Positions 40,591 through 54,402 are shown, numbered from the stretch's first letter. The stretch: DNA of 64,000 nt from Prosopocoilus inquinatus (GCA_036172665.1 CM069873.1:38678001-38742000); one strand, 5' to 3'. Translations and numbers: made by a program. Notes: generated by a model from the sequence alone, not told the origin.

Positions 40591-43500
40591 GTTTAGTCAC
40601 TTTTCACCAACTAAACTGTTGATCCCAAAGAATACGGAGCTATAAATTGTGTGTCATAATCATAAAAAATAAAGCAAATTCTTTCGCTCGGCTGTAATGC
40701 GACTTATCGCGACTTATTATTATTAAATAACATCTAAATTTATCAAAAGCATCATTCACCAAAATTTCTACGTCAACCTGTTTTCTAGTTTTAATTTTAA
40801 TTAGTCAGCGTTTCACGACAATATGAACAGCAGTTTCTGGGCATTAAAAGATAGTGATTGCTTGTTAATAAATTACTCTTTAAATTTCTTTTTAGTTAGG
40901 TCGTAATTTTTATCAAAACTTTATTAAGAAAAAAAATTTAATTTGATCTTCCCCAGCTACTCTTTTAATGTCCATCATACGTTAAGAGACGCCCAGTATA
41001 CAAGCACGGCGAAGTATCGTTGTGCAATAAAGCAACTGGGCCAGAAGGGATTTTCCGGTAAGGTAATTTTAAACAAACTTACTTATTCATTTAGGCATTC
41101 TTACTTCCAGTACTTCTGGGTACTTGCAGTTAATAAAGCACTAGAAATATTTCAATGTACTGAAAGTATCTGGAAATACTGAAGATAATTTCTACAGTCT
41201 GTGTGAAGTCTTGAAGATTTGCAAGTACATTTCCAAGTGCAGAGTATTACTTATTACAGGTAATGTACACATCAGTACTCAATTAGTACCACTTCATTTT
41301 GAGTGGTACTTAAAATTAAATTGAAATTCGAGTACCAATAACGCAAATTCAAAGGTACTGGCAGTAAAGTACTTCCAGTGTTAAAAGTAATCAATACTTC
41401 CAGTGCTAAAAGTAATCAGTACTTTACTTGAAGTAAAATTTGGTAATCAGTATCCAGCTTTGCTGGATGGAAAAAAGATGTGTTCTATAGTTTACGTGGC
41501 TAGACAAAAGCAATTTCGCAGTGAGAAATCAATCAGTTCATATTCATAATGAGTAATTGCTGACACAATTATTAATAAGTGGCAAATGTTCACTTTTTTT
41601 TCTATTTTCCAGAAATCACTGGACCTACGAACTATTTGTAACAGGTGTGCATAATGAATTTACTGTACAACATGACACTTCCCCCGAAACCTTTCACATG
41701 TTATGCTACTGCCGACTCTGTACTCATTGTCATGTATTATACAGGCCAATTTTAAAAACCTTTTAAAAATTATACAGGCTAGAATTTGGTCTGTAATATG
41801 TATAATAATAACACCACATTTTTATATCGGAAGAGTCTGGACATTTTTCAAATTTTTGGCAAACAAAATTTCTAAAGGATCAAATCAAAGGATTATCCAT
41901 GAGATTAGTGACTAATTAAATTTTTGAATAAAACATCCAAACAGAAGCTTGGAGTCAAGGTAAAAGACGATAACATAAAGTAAGGAGTAATAGGGGCTAT
42001 TCTGTATCGACAATGTTAAATTTAAAATAGCAAAATTGCAAATTGAAGGCATGATTATTACCAAATTGTTTTTAGAACCAAAAGGTATTAAATCACAAGT
42101 AGAACAAAGCTAAGAAAGCTATAAGTGACGCACACAAACAAATTAAAATTGTTGTAAATAATAAAATCTAAAAAGAGAAAAGGCTCATAAATTATTTGTA
42201 TTTCTTCCAATTAATGGATTCGAAGAAATTAAGATGAGAAAACCGGATCTGATCCTTTAACAAGGTGACTTCACTGTTCTCCCCATATAAGAGATTTTCT
42301 AAAATTTCGGCAATATTGAGTTTTAAACTTTTGGGTAATTTATGGGTCAAGTTGATCTGATCTCATGATTATCAGTACTATTATGACCGGCCTTAATAAT
42401 ATGGAGAGCAAAATTAAAGTTAGTTTTACCTAATCTAGTCATTTAAACGAATAGACAAACTTCTACCAGTTTGGCCTGTAATATATTGAATTACAATTAC
42501 CATATTTTAAGGAATAAACACCACTTTTCTTCATGACTTCAACTTTAACCTTTCTAATATTAAGCAGGGCTAAAATATTGGAATTATTCGAACCTTAACC
42601 CCTTCGAAGTGGTTAAGAGATTTTCGGTTTGTTGAGCTAGAACGATTATTTTGCACTGAAAGCAGGAATTGTTTACGATTAAAATATATTAAGACTTTCA
42701 AGCTTCTAGAATTTCTTCCGCATTTTCAGTTGAACTAGTTAGCGCCGTGTAACTGTCAACATCTTGATTGCTTCCACAGCGCTCTTTGTAAAAATTAAAG
42801 AATTAAAATTTCGGTCAAAAAATCGAATCAACTATAATGTGTAATACATTGATAGAATTGGAAAAAAAATCTTCATTTAAAAATATGAAAATCCAATATG
42901 GCGCCCATAAGAAAAAAAAGTTGACAGTCGTATATCTACAATTTATACAGCTCGGGTAAATCTAATGACAGATTTAGATTCTTCGTAAAAAAGTGTCTTA
43001 ATAATGTGTAAGTTATAAATATCTAGCTTTATCGGTTTTCCATTTAAAAAATAAAAACAAAAATGAAAAATTTTAGTTTTTTCTCAATATCTTCAAAACG
43101 AAAAGGAATAATTTTAATTGCTTTTCAGATTATCAATTAGCATGAAAATACGCAAGTTTGGCCTAATTTAATCGATCTCGTATCTCTTAAGATAAGTGAG
43201 ATCCCCATACTTGGGCTCGAAAAATGGACAGCCTGTATATATAAAGAAAATTGGAAAACTAACTTGTTTTCTTTGTTTCAGCTTTCAGTTTCACAACTGA
43301 TTGGAGCCCGCAGCTGTTGCTTCTGGTGTTCCCTTCCGATGCACGATGGCCGGCCCAATGCTTCGATGACACTCACGATGTGGAATGTTTTTCCTTGCTA
43401 ATCTTGCTAATCACTACTCGAAGGACTATAAATATATTTGATTATTCTTTTGTTTGTTGTTGGTTGTCATACGTTGAACGTCCTTTGCTTGATTATCAAC

Positions 43501-43680
43501 CTTTGTTAATAAATAACACGTGCACGTTTTTCCTACGTTTTTATTCGATCGCCATGTTGTTACACACACACCTGATGTTGGATGCTGAACGCTACTCGAA
43601 ACAGTGGTACCAACTTTGAAAATACTAAATGTACATTTCATGAATCTCAAACACATTTAGCTAATTGCATTCCGTGTTAA
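40591..43680. other. non-coding, no gene seen
   Basis: It contains a stray terminal-repeat motif CATACGTTAAGAGACGCCCAG (about 40976), shared with the element at 57988-58567, and an imperfect run of AGTACTTCCAGT-type motifs at 41080-41460. No reliable frame. Confidence 0.45.
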
Positions 43681-43704
43681 AATTAATACACGTATTTCTG
43701 ATAC

Positions 43705-43910
43705 AGGGAGATTCAGGCAACCATTTCATTAAAAGTTTACGTACTTCTCCTTTGAATTTCTGTTTTATATTTTGTAGTTATAAGTTAACGATATGGATCT
43801 ATCAAAATATAATATTTTCAAATTCGTCGGAATCGGACACTTCCGCTTATACCGGAAATTGCTGTCAACTTTCTTATTTTAAATAGAATACCCTAATTTT
43901 TAATGCATTT
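43705..43910 (+). repeat. solo arm of fold-back family D
   Basis: Begins CAGGGAGATTCAGGCAACC and matches the left arm of the element at 45387-47183 for about 200 bp. Confidence 0.75.
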
Positions 43911-45386
43911 TTGCCATTTATTTAATTTTACATCAATTTTTAATTTTTAACACTGGGTTAAATAAATTTCTTATTGCAAAATGTGCAATAATTTGTGAAA
44001 TCAAGAAAAACGTGTAAAAACCAAATAAAACGAAACAGTTTATCAAAAGCAGTTTATCAAAAGTCGACATTTTACATTTAAACACTCTTATAATAAATTC
44101 AACTTAATCTTTTATAAAATACGTGAAAATCACACAATTGTTTACCGTTTCGTTATTAGTCGCTTCTACTAGAGTAAAAACAATTAACTAGTTGACAACT
44201 TTGTCAATTTTTCACTGTTGACAAATTTGTCAATTTATGCTGCAGTAAACGTTGAGCGAGTGTACAATTTTCAAAATGTTAGAAAATTAAAAAGAATTTG
44301 TTGTTCATTAGACAGGAATCTACTACAATCATTACGTGTGTATCATGTTTTTTTTTTTCATCGGCTAATCATTGTAAATATGGCAATTCTTCTTTGATAT
44401 CAAAATGTAATCTTAATTATTCAAAGTTCTTTTGTTATAAATATAAGCACTAAACAGAATACCTACCGAAAGCGCAGCGTTACAAAGTTGAGTTATAAAA
44501 TTCTAACAAACATTCAAAGTTATGAGTATTCTTAAATAATCTTTGCAAAATATATCTTATTTTTCGGCGAAAATAATCATGATCATATCTGGGCGGCAGG
44601 TAGCAGGTCTAAACGTAGTCGATCAGTTAGTTACTTCTCACAGCGGTTTCAGGCATTCGTATCTGCATAGTGCCATAAGGGCCAGCAAATTGCCGAGTCG
44701 TATCGTTTTTGGTGAGAACCATACGACGTATGTACGTACTGTCGTGCGCACCTTAAGTGCTACAATTTGACATGTTTGTGATTCCTGTAGTACTATCGCA
44801 GACAATATAAACGGAACGAGAAGCAGTAAAACTGTGCGAAACCTGACCTTAGTGCACTGGGATGATGTGAGCCTTACGCTCTGATCATAAAATGTGGTCA
44901 TCTGGGATGCCAGATACAAATTATAAATGTTGGATAGGCGTAAATGCGCTTTACGAAACATCACATTAAAATTGAAATAGTAAATATAAATTTGGGGTTA
45001 TGGGTTCTTATCTTTCATTTCTACATATTCATATTATGAAACGCAAACAATTCCAGTTTTAACAATTCCTTTTTTGTAAATAAATATTTCCAGAATTTAT
45101 TTTTTTAGGAAATTATGTCCGTTTATTTTGATAACAAGTGTTCCAAATATTGGCTGAGCCGAGCTTGATACATTTAATGTGCATTTCTTAAAGATGCTTG
45201 ATTATTTTAATGTATTAATAGAGCAAAAATCAGGAAGTAAATATGATTAAGAATAGTTTTGTATAAACATGCTAGTGAAAATAATCTCATATATTTAAGT
45301 CAAAGAAAATTTTGTTTTTTTTGTTAAAATAGGAAAATTAACGAAATGTAAAACACCCAACAAATCTTCCTTCCAGTAGGTCTATA
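43911..45386. other. non-coding, no gene seen
   Basis: AT-rich. 44770-44830 shares a short block (GTACTATCGCAGACAATATAAACGGAACG) with 50390-50420 in inverted orientation. No supportable gene. Confidence 0.4.
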
Positions 45387-47183
45387 CGGGGAGATTCAGG
45401 CAACCCATTCATTAAAAGTTTACGAACTTATCCTTTGAATTTCTGTTTCATATTTTGCAGTTATAAGTTAACGATAAGGATATATCAAAATATAATATTT
45501 TCAAATTTTGGACACTTCCGCTTATACCGGAAGTTGCTGTCAACTTTCTTATTTTAAATGGAATACCCCAATTTTTGAAATCTTCATAAAATTCTAAAAA
45601 TATTTTGTGAAACAAGTAATACAAGAAAAATTAAGCGTTTCCGAGATATTTTCATTTTTTTAAATAACTCAGACTTGCAGAACCTTGTTTATGATACTGT
45701 CATCTTTGTGCAACAAAAGCCACGATGTCAATTTCTGGCCTGTAGTAGGCTACACTAACATTCTTTCAGATCATATCCAGTTTTGCACTTGATTGCTTAC
45801 TGGCTGGTTGAAAAGTAACTTCTATTCGAACTAACTTCAACTCTCGAAAAGTCATGTTTTTTAAATGGAACACCTAGTATATTTTTATACCACGCGACTC
45901 AGGATTAAATGTTCTTTCTTCCTGTATTAGCATTCCCTATACCCGTCTCATAGTTCACTCGTTATCGATGATTTCTTTTTAACACGTAATTTTTTCCACT
46001 TTTCAGTATTATTTTTAAATAGTGGGCTATGAAATTATAATTTTTGAAATCATCTGTCCAGTAGGAATTAAAAAAAAAACAATATAATCGCTACGAAGAA
46101 CCAAAAAATGAATAATCAAACACACACATATTAAAGGTATTTGATGATAAAAAAAATCGACAATTCAAGAAGTGAAAAAAAAAAGTTGTTATATCGAGGA
46201 CAATGCGTCATTACTTAGATACAGTAGAAAGTTATTACTAATAAATAATAGCCGAGGACAACTTAAAGCCAATATTATAACCAACAATTTGTGTATTAAT
46301 TTAATATTTCTGATTTATTTGTTAGTTTTCATAAAATTTTGTATTGTAAGTGTAAATTTCTCCTTGTAAATGAGTCATACCAAGAATTCCAATACATGCG
46401 GCATATGTAAACAAAACGTTCAGATGATAGATGTGTATTTAAATATTATTTGTCGGTTTTCAAAATGAAATTGAAATTAGAGTCAGAAATTAATTTTAAA
46501 AAACCTTAGTTTGTTAAATTTTCATAGAACACTATTCAGGAGTAATACTGAAAAGTGAAAAAATTGATGTGTGTGTCAAAGAGAAAATCATGAATAGAAA
46601 GAGAAAAATAATAGATGAGTATAGGGAATGCTAATACAGTTCGAAAGAACATTTAATTGTGATTCTTATGGTATAAAAAAATACTGGGTGTTCTATTTAA
46701 AAAACATGACGTTTCGACAACTGAAATCAGTTCGAATAGAAGTTACTTTTCAACCAGCCCGTAAACGATTTTGTGTAAAATTAGATATGACTTGAAAGCT
46801 TATGAGCGTAGCCTACTACAGGCCAAAAATTGAAATTATGGCTTTTGTTACACAAAGATGGCAGCATCATAAACAAGGTACTGCAACTTTGAACGTTCTT
46901 TAAAAAATGGAAATATCTCTAAAACGGCTAATATTTCTTGTATCACATGTTACACAAAATACTTTTAGAATATCATGAAGACTTCAGAAATGCAATAGAA
47001 AATGGGGTATTCCATTTAAAATAAGAAAGTTGATAGCAACTTCCGGTACAAACGGAAGTGTCCGAAAGTTGGAAATATATTTTAATAGATCATTATCGCT
47101 AAATTATAACTGCAAAATATAAAATAGAAATTCAAAGAGGAAGTTCGTAAACTTTTAATGAATGGGTTGCTTGAATCTCCCTG
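45387..47183. mobile_element. fold-back element with >500-bp inverted arms
   Basis: 1797 bp, TA-flanked (45385-45386, 47184-47185), tips C(G/A)GGGAGATTCA(G/A)GCAACCC. The arms 45387-45960 and about 46610-47183 are imperfect complements throughout, sharing ACACTTCCG.TTATACCGGAAG, ATTTTAAATGGAATACC and TAGCATTCCCTATAC. No transposase. Confidence 0.8.
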
Positions 47184-47349
47184 TATAATTATTTAGTTTG
47201 AATCAATAATTTCTTTTCCGTCAACATTTTTCCGACAACGTAACAACGTAATGTTTCTGTTAATGTGATGGGCAATTTAAAACTAGAAATGAGGATTTGA
47301 CAAAGTAAACAAATTGGCATGCAATACCACTGAAAATAATGTAAATATA

Positions 47350-48591
47350 CGTAGGTTGCTGGAAAAGTTTCTGGAAACGGTATGAAAAGACGCATATGAA
47401 ATTTGGTAAACCGTATCATTGTTTTTCGAAATATTCGCCTTTAACGTCCATTCACTTTTGCATACGCTCGAACCAATTTCTAAAGCACTTTTTCACTCTA
47501 AAGATGGTACCTCAGAAACCAGTGTTCGGAATGTTTCAAGCGCTGCTTCAGCCGACGAAAATCGCTCACCACGCATTATATTTTTGATAATTTAGGAACA
47601 AAAAGAAATCGTTAGGTGATGAATCAGGTGAATATGGACAATGAGTCATTAATTCAACATTTTTGTTGGACAGAAAATCAACTGTTTGACGAGCTGAGTG
47701 AGAGCTGACGTTGTCATGATGGAGAATAATTCGTCGATTTCGATTGTTTCTTCTTATTTGATTGATGACTTCCGGCAAACTAATTGTAGTATACCAATCA
47801 CCATTCACGGTTTTTCGATCCTCTAAAGCCACGGTCGCTACATGTCCAGTTAAATCAAAGAAACAATCATTTGCTTCGCAGCACTGCGTGAACGGACAAC
47901 TTTTGTTGTTTACTTTCTAGCTCGTACGAATAGATCTACGTTTCGTCACCAGTAACCATGTTATAAACTAAATTTGAACGATCTCCATTGAATTTCTTGA
48001 GCATTTCTTCGCACCATTTGACACGACCCTGCTTCTGCGCTTCTTTTAATTTATGTGGGATCCAACGACTGCAAAGCTTTCGTACGTTCAAATGATCATG
48101 CAAAATCTGGTGTATTGCTTTCATGTCAACGCGTAAAGATGCTTGAATTTCACGGTATGTTACATGTCGATCTCGCTCAAGCATTTCACGCACAACATCT
48201 ACATTAGTGGCAACAACAGATGTTGATGGACGACCTTCACGAAATTCGTCACAGAGAGGTACGTCCACGCTGGAATTCGCAAACCAATTGTAAACACTGC
48301 CCTTTGATGATGCTTCATCTCCAAAAGCCAAATGAAGCCGATCGAGGCATTGTTTCGGCGTTAGACCACACTTGAAATTGTAAGTCATGGCACGAAAATT
48401 TTCACGCGAGATTTCCATGTTTACACAAAATTACTTTTTCTCAAATGTTGCACAAACAAAACTAGTTCACTTGGATAGGAATTGTCAATAGAATTATAGG
48501 CGAAAAACGTCAAATTTTTCATATATGACAGTTGATAAACGCTAACAATTCTAGACCTACTAGATTCCAAAAAATTTTCCAGCAGCCCACG
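47350..48591 (-). mobile_element. mariner element, near full-length, degenerate
   Basis: 1242 bp with terminal repeats CGTAGGTTGCTGGAAAAGTT and CGTGGGCTGCTGGAAAATTT, flanked by TA at 47348-47349 and 48592-48593. Confidence 0.9.
47566..48418 (-). pseudogene. mariner transposase (DD34D type), frame-shifted
   Basis: The N-terminal frame from ATG 48418 holds the paired helix-turn-helix domain (ENFRAMTYNFKCGLTPKQC, SKGSVYNWF, HVTYREI), WIPHKL and the first catalytic Asp in MVTGDET. After a frame change between 47936 and 47832 the rest continues with MALEDRKTVN, HHDNVSSHSARQTVDFL (second Asp) and YSPDSSPNDFFLF (third Asp). The C-terminal ~40 residues are truncated or scrambled. An insect mariner, not functional here. 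Confidence 0.9.
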
Positions 48592-48593
48592 TA

Positions 48594-49029
48594 CCCTAAG
48601 TTGATAACTTGCATAACTTAGTAGCTTGGTGAGGAATAAAAAAAAATATTAAACAAAGTTGTGAAGGGAACCTAAAAAGGTAATATAAACTTTTATATCT
48701 AAAAATTATTTTGAATAGTAAATTTATTTTAATAGGTTTTATTACATATTGAAATTCACAGATCTGTGTCCTGCTTAATGAATTAAAAAAAGTATTTCGT
48801 TTAGATTAGCAAAATCCGTATGTTTCGTTTAGGTTAGCAAAATAGGTATGTTTATTAACAGAATTCAGAACATCTGAATTTTGCACATTTCTATAAGACG
48901 TCTTTTAAAAATAGTAGTCACAATATAATGTATACAGTGATCACCAAACAGTAGGCAAATCATAATTTGCATAATGGGGTTTCAATAGTTAGTAACATAT
49001 TTCAAATTTTGTAATGATTTTTTTTTCAG
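48594..49029. other. non-coding, no gene seen
   Basis: AT-rich spacer between mariner and the next transposase remnant; it may include the 5' part of the latter. Confidence 0.35.
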
Positions 49030-49915
49030 AAATCTACCATTCACCGATAGATACTGCGTTACAGAAACGAAAGCCTCTTAGAGAGAAAAGAAAGACCATT
49101 GGGTCTAAAAAAGAAAACTACAACCAACGCGGATGAACAAATCTTAAATACACTATGAAATAATCCGTACCTTTCCAGTCGGCAAGTTTTAGACACAACG
49201 GGAATTGCTTGTTCGGTGAAGACTGTCATAAAAAGACTTGCCAATGCAGGGTTACGAAACCGCAGATCAGCTAAAGTTATAAATTTCACACCGCGCCATG
49301 CCAAAGAAAGAGTCAATTTTGCAATTCAAAATCTATACAGAAACTGGGAAAATGTAGTGTTTTCTGACGAGAAAGTTTAGGTCGGATGAAAATATTCAAA
49401 AACTAGTTTATAGTCCAATAAATACGTGATATGCGGCACCATATGTCAACAAGACAAACAGAAGTGGTACAGTGTCACTGGATGTCAATGCATGGTCCAG
49501 GCGAATTAGCCTAATTAATGGAAGATCAACATCTCGGCAATATACCGACATCCTTGAACAGCATTTATTACCTTTAGCGTATGGTAATGATGGAGGCATT
49601 GCATTATTTTACGATAATTCGGCCATTCATACTGGCAGAGTTGTTCAAAAATAGTTTGAAGAACATATATAAATTGATATGATTCCCTGGCCTGCTAAAT
49701 TTCCGGATTTAAACACCATTGAAAATTTGTGGGCAAATGTTATTACACGCTGGGATGGCGGAAATGAAAATTTAAGGAATAGCGAATATTTGCAACAACA
49801 TGTAAATGGCATATGGAATCGATTGGGGTTAGGAAATGTATGACAACGTTTACTTGATTCTATGCTGAGGCGATTAGAAGAAGTTACTATAAATGGAGGA
49901 TACTATACCAAATAT
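49030..49915 (+). pseudogene. Tc1/Tc3-like transposase, degraded
   Basis: With many stops and frame changes, it shows a helix-turn-helix-like start (LQKRKPLREKRKT), an FRSDEN segment near 49378, IALFYDNSAIHTGRVVQK (catalytic Asp) at about 49590-49650, and IPWPAKFPDLNTIENLWA with the third acidic residue at about 49685-49735, ending LEEVTINGGYYTKY. Terminal repeats were not identified. Confidence 0.75.
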
Positions 49916-50649
49916 TAATATTTTCAAGTATTTTTGTAAAAATGTATTATATGTTATATAAAAAAGTTATTTTGAAATACGTGTTTTTCTTTCTAAACAA
50001 TAAAATGAAAAATTAGGAATTAAAAATAATATTCCCCAATTTACCATATAAAAATGCGGAACGTGTCTCTGGAATTATGCGTTCTTATTCAACAGACAAA
50101 AGCTTTTATTTTCCACTGGAATATCAACAAAATTTCACATTCTCAAGTAAAGGCTATAAATTGGATAAGTGGATAGTTATTTTTCTACATTTCCATGTTT
50201 TATTAATTATTGTTATTGTTTAATACATTTTACATTAACAATTCTTTATATTTAGCAATTGTTCACTAGCTTTCTGGTTATTAGATCGGTCGTAAGGTTT
50301 ATCCCGGCACCGCAGGTAATGCAATAAAATGTGCAATAAGGCTCAATTTCGCTAGGTCCTAAGAGGCATTAGTGCGAAACAAATTTTCAATCGTTCCGTT
50401 TATATTGTCTGCGATAGTACAAGGTCTTAAGGCTGAAGTTTGCTTGCAAGAGGTGCAGTTCAGTTCCGCGTGACTGTTCCTTAGGTGCTTCTGTTTAGAT
50501 TTTGTTGCAAGTACGAGAAGAAAGCGAAAGGTTATGAGAGAATAGTAATGCAAACAACAGAGTTTTTACAATTTAATGTACGCTTAATTTTTAAAAGATA
50601 ATTCAAAATCATGGAAACATGGAAATTAAAAATTTGATGCAGAAAACAT
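49916..50649. other. non-coding, no gene seen
   Basis: No supportable gene or clear element. Confidence 0.35.
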
Positions 50650-51310
50650 AAACATAAATATATATATATTAATGCAGATTTTTAAAATCCGTTTTCGGTA
50701 TTACTAACCTATGATATAGATGCATGATTTAAAATTAGTTACAATTATACAGAGTGTACCTTGTGGCTGTGCCAGACCAAAGTTTTTTTTTTAATGGAAC
50801 ATACTGTATCTTATGCTTTATTTCGATTCGTCTTTAAAAGTAGAAAAATGTATTATAATGATATTATATACCTAAACCTAATAGTTTTAGAGATATTGAC
50901 ATTTCAATGTTGAAAAATGGTATTAGTTGATGTTTTACAGATTAGATGTTTATTAAAATTCGGCATTTAAATTTTACAGTAACATGACATAACCTCTATG
51001 GAACAGAAAACAATTTCTATCTCGAACATATTTCTATTATGTTATGATTCATAACTCCGACGTTTATTTTACTCGGTTAGTTTAAATGGAACACACCGTA
51101 TTTTATGACTGAATTTAATAGGTCTTTGATTAAGCTTTACAATGATATAGGGTTCAGTATTTATTACACAACAAGCCTACACATAGTAAGATGTCAAAAT
51201 CGTAGATTCATAAATCAGCATTTATTCTATCTTCCAGTGGAATATTTTGTCTATAATTTAGTTGATTTTAATTAAAAAATCTGTATTGAGAGTGTTTGTA
51301 CTTTTTAGTC
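50650..51310. repeat. left arm of a 5.6-kb inverted repeat
   Basis: About 650 bp complementary to 55680-56315. Landmarks: TTAATGCAGATTTTTAAA, CTGTGCCAGACCAAAG, AACAGAAAACAATTTC, TTTACTCGGTTAGTTTAAAT and AACAAGCCTACACA. Confidence 0.85.
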
Positions 51311-51955
51311 TGTTAAGGGGACGATTCATTTCAAAAGTGCGGGAATTCCTTCCCATTAAAATAATAGGAAGAAACAATTTCGATATTTTTTTCGAAATTT
51401 AAGCACTACTTTGACTTGAAAATGGGTGTAATACGTACCACAAAGCATAAGCTACGACGTAATCTATTTTTAAAGTAAAATGGAAGGGTAAATTACTTTA
51501 AAATAAATAAATCAATCAATCGATGTCATACACACCAACAGAAAATATTATTTTAAGAAATAATCACAGCATATCAGAAGAAATAAAATAGATTACGTCG
51601 TAGGCATTTTCTGAAAAGTTTGTAGAAAATATAGCTTAAATTAAAACCAACTGCAATGTTTTGCTGGTAAGGCAGATTTTGCTTAAAAATACATGAAATT
51701 TATATGTTCACTAGTGTTGAGGTAGATGGCTCTGAACATAAAAGTGAATTAGGAGGTGGAGGAGAATCCCAACCCAAGAGGGGAATACAATTTGAAGTTC
51801 TGTAGTCTGTACGTGGTCCGGTGGTGGTCCCGTGGTACCGACAATAATACCAAATTGCTATAACTGCTGCGCAAGTCTAGCGTTCGTAGCTTGACGTATG
51901 TATTTATTTCAAATTAAACATATCATGAAATAATAATTACAACAAATGTTTTGTA
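51311..51955. other. non-coding, no gene seen
   Basis: Part of the spacer inside the inverted repeat; no recognised content. Confidence 0.35.
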
Positions 51956-53026
51956 CTGTTGCCGCCAAAAAAATGGACACTTCTTGATGTACTACACACG
52001 TCAAAAAAATTTGGAACGTGTAATATGTCCTATTGTAAATATGGCGAGTTAATTATTGTTGCTATGATGTATTTATCCGTTTATTTATTTCTGTGTTTTT
52101 TACCGTTACTGTTACCGTTTAAACAAGTTTAAAGTCGCATTCAAACTAATTAAATAACTCAAAAATGCATGTAAAGACTTGTCCCAGATTTTTTTGGCGG
52201 ACCTAATACTATTGCGGCCTTAAAATTTCGCACGATTTTTTGTCAAGTAGCCTAATTTTGTTGAAATCTTAGTTTTCTCTTCAAATCTGACACTAATGAC
52301 ATAACATTGAAAAGTCACTTGGTTTTCAAATTGTTTGGTTTTATTTTAACTTCAGTAAAGAATTAAGTGAAGGTATTAGAACGGAAGTAAGCAAAACCCT
52401 TTTCTACTTTAGAAAGCATATGATTTGGCATTTTAAAAATTTCAGTTTTAAAATTTGAAATCTGGCATTCAAGATGATTAAACAGTTTAGACAAGTAATT
52501 AAAAATCGGGCGAAATTTTAAGGCCGCAATAGTACATTTAACGACACTAAACATTTGCTAATTTTTCTAAAAACTTTCATTATGCCTTGACAGCAAGCAT
52601 GGCCGCCTTGCATGGGGGACTTATTAGGAGCAAATCCCGCTTCAATTTGTCTATCCTACTGCAATGTCAGGTCAAAAAGCGATAGTAAGATGTCGCTACT
52701 TTATATGTTCATCATTCTTACATCGCAATAGCGAATAAATTGGGCAAGTCGTTTTTGGTCTGCAGTGGGAATGTCGAGCTACGTCTCTGCTGAGGAAGCC
52801 CCAAGCAGGGCTGAAGCAGCTGTCCAGAGGCTGCTCGAGGTTCTCACTGCAATTAAAAACGATTTGCACAAATTTTTTTTATTAATTACTGTCTATCATT
52901 TGTCACCCGTAAGTTTCATAATTACAGCCACCCATAAATAATAAATATATTAACTACTCGTTAAAAAATTCTTAGCATTATTAAATTTACGTCAAAAAAA
53001 GGGTCCAGTTTTTTTGGCAGCGACAG
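51956..53026. mobile_element. TA-flanked non-autonomous Tc1/mariner-like element
   Basis: 1071 bp with tips CTGTTGCCGCCAAAAAAATG and CTGTCGCTGCCAAAAAAACT (complement), flanked by TA. It carries dispersed repeat family A at 52590-52880. No transposase. Confidence 0.65.
52590..52880 (+). repeat. dispersed repeat family A, copy 2
   Basis: Best-preserved copy, preceded by AACTTTCATTATGCCTT as in the 57.1-kb copy. Confidence 0.8.
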
Positions 53027-53048
53027 TAGTTACTGTCCACAGTACGAT

Positions 53049-53178
53049 TAAAAGCCAGTATTATAAAGTCTAGTTGATGGAAGGTTGGACTCAACCATCG
53101 GTTGAACAATGTTAAAAGATAGAGCCTTAACCAAAGGCTGAGTCCAACCTTCGGTCAACTAGACTTTATAATACCGGC
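53049..53178. repeat. palindromic MITE
   Basis: CCAGTATTATAAAGTCTAGT...GGTTGGACTCA and its complement form ~50-bp arms. The right edge abuts a half-copy of the 39.6-kb MITE family. Confidence 0.75.
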
Positions 53179-53359
53179 CCTAAGGCCCGGTTTCTGGAAC
53201 GAATTTAATGGGCCGAATAAATTAACCACTCGTTAAAGTAGGAACTGAGTTTTTGCTAACATTTCAATCAAGTTAGATATCGTTAAATAATTACACATGT
53301 CTGTCTATATTAGGAATGCTTTAGTATTTTACTCATGAAGCGAGCATCAATTTTTAGTC

Positions 53360-54402
53360 GTTGGTTGTAAAGGATTACTATTTAGTATGGATATTATTAC
53401 TTATTATTAAAATATCGTCATTCACGAACGCCGAAAGAAGAGCATTTCAGAAGAGTGTATTCATAAAGCCGTCGACAATATTTGGGCTATTCCTGGCATG
53501 CACACAAACACAAGAATCACTTTTTCGCCGAGCTCGTTTGTGTGTCGCTAATGATGGACGCCACATCGAACAATAGTTAACCTGACCATTTTTTTTTAAA
53601 TTTTTATTTGAAAGTAGAGAAAAATAAGATAATTTAGATAAATTCTTTTTTTTTAAGTCGCGAAAAATAAGAGAAATTTGAATTGATTAAATTCCCGCCA
53701 AAACACACATTCTGACCGTGTGACGTCAATGTTTATAAGTTGTCAAATAGTAATAAGTGAATACAAACACGAACACATAAAACTTATTAAAATGAATAGT
53801 AAAACATGTTATCAATATTGTGCTGTACCATGTAAAAATACCTATGCAAGAACTCTGAATAAATTATTTATAAAGGTCGTACAAAATTTAATGTTGCCAA
53901 TTTTACTTTTCAATGGCGAAAAGTTCCCGTTTCCACCACAAATTTCCCACCAACAAAGTAAAAAATATAATAATTTCTTTAAGATATTTACTATTTTTCC
54001 GCACATATTATTCAAACTATTTGACAAGGGTCTGCAATGTTTGCATAAAACATAAACGTTAAGTGACATTTTATGAACAATGCCGTTCGAAAACACGTAT
54101 ATTTGAATATTTTATTTTGTTTTTTTTTTTTATTTATTATATTGTATATTTTATTTTATTTCAATGTTTTCGTTTTTATTATTAATGATAATTTTTGCGT
54201 GTTAATGATTCTCGCGATGTTTACTGTCTGTGATCAGAGAAGCAAATTCCGTTAAGTTTTTTTTTTGTTATTTCATGAGCGCCGGATAAGGGACGGATAA
54301 GGGAATTTTCTTTTTGTTATAAGAAATTTTTAAATTTTTTTCGTGTTTATGCTGTCGGCGTACTGTGGTTAAAAATTTTGCACTTATTTTGCAAACACAC
54401 TG
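53360..54402 (+). repeat. repeat family C, copy 2, with conserved short frame
   Basis: Inverted relative of 40099-40590 with about 550 bp of extra internal sequence. The frame at 53361-53576 shares CTQTQESLFR.ARLC with copy 1. The tip at 54402 has the complement of CAGTGTGTTTGCAAAATAA. Confidence 0.6.
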
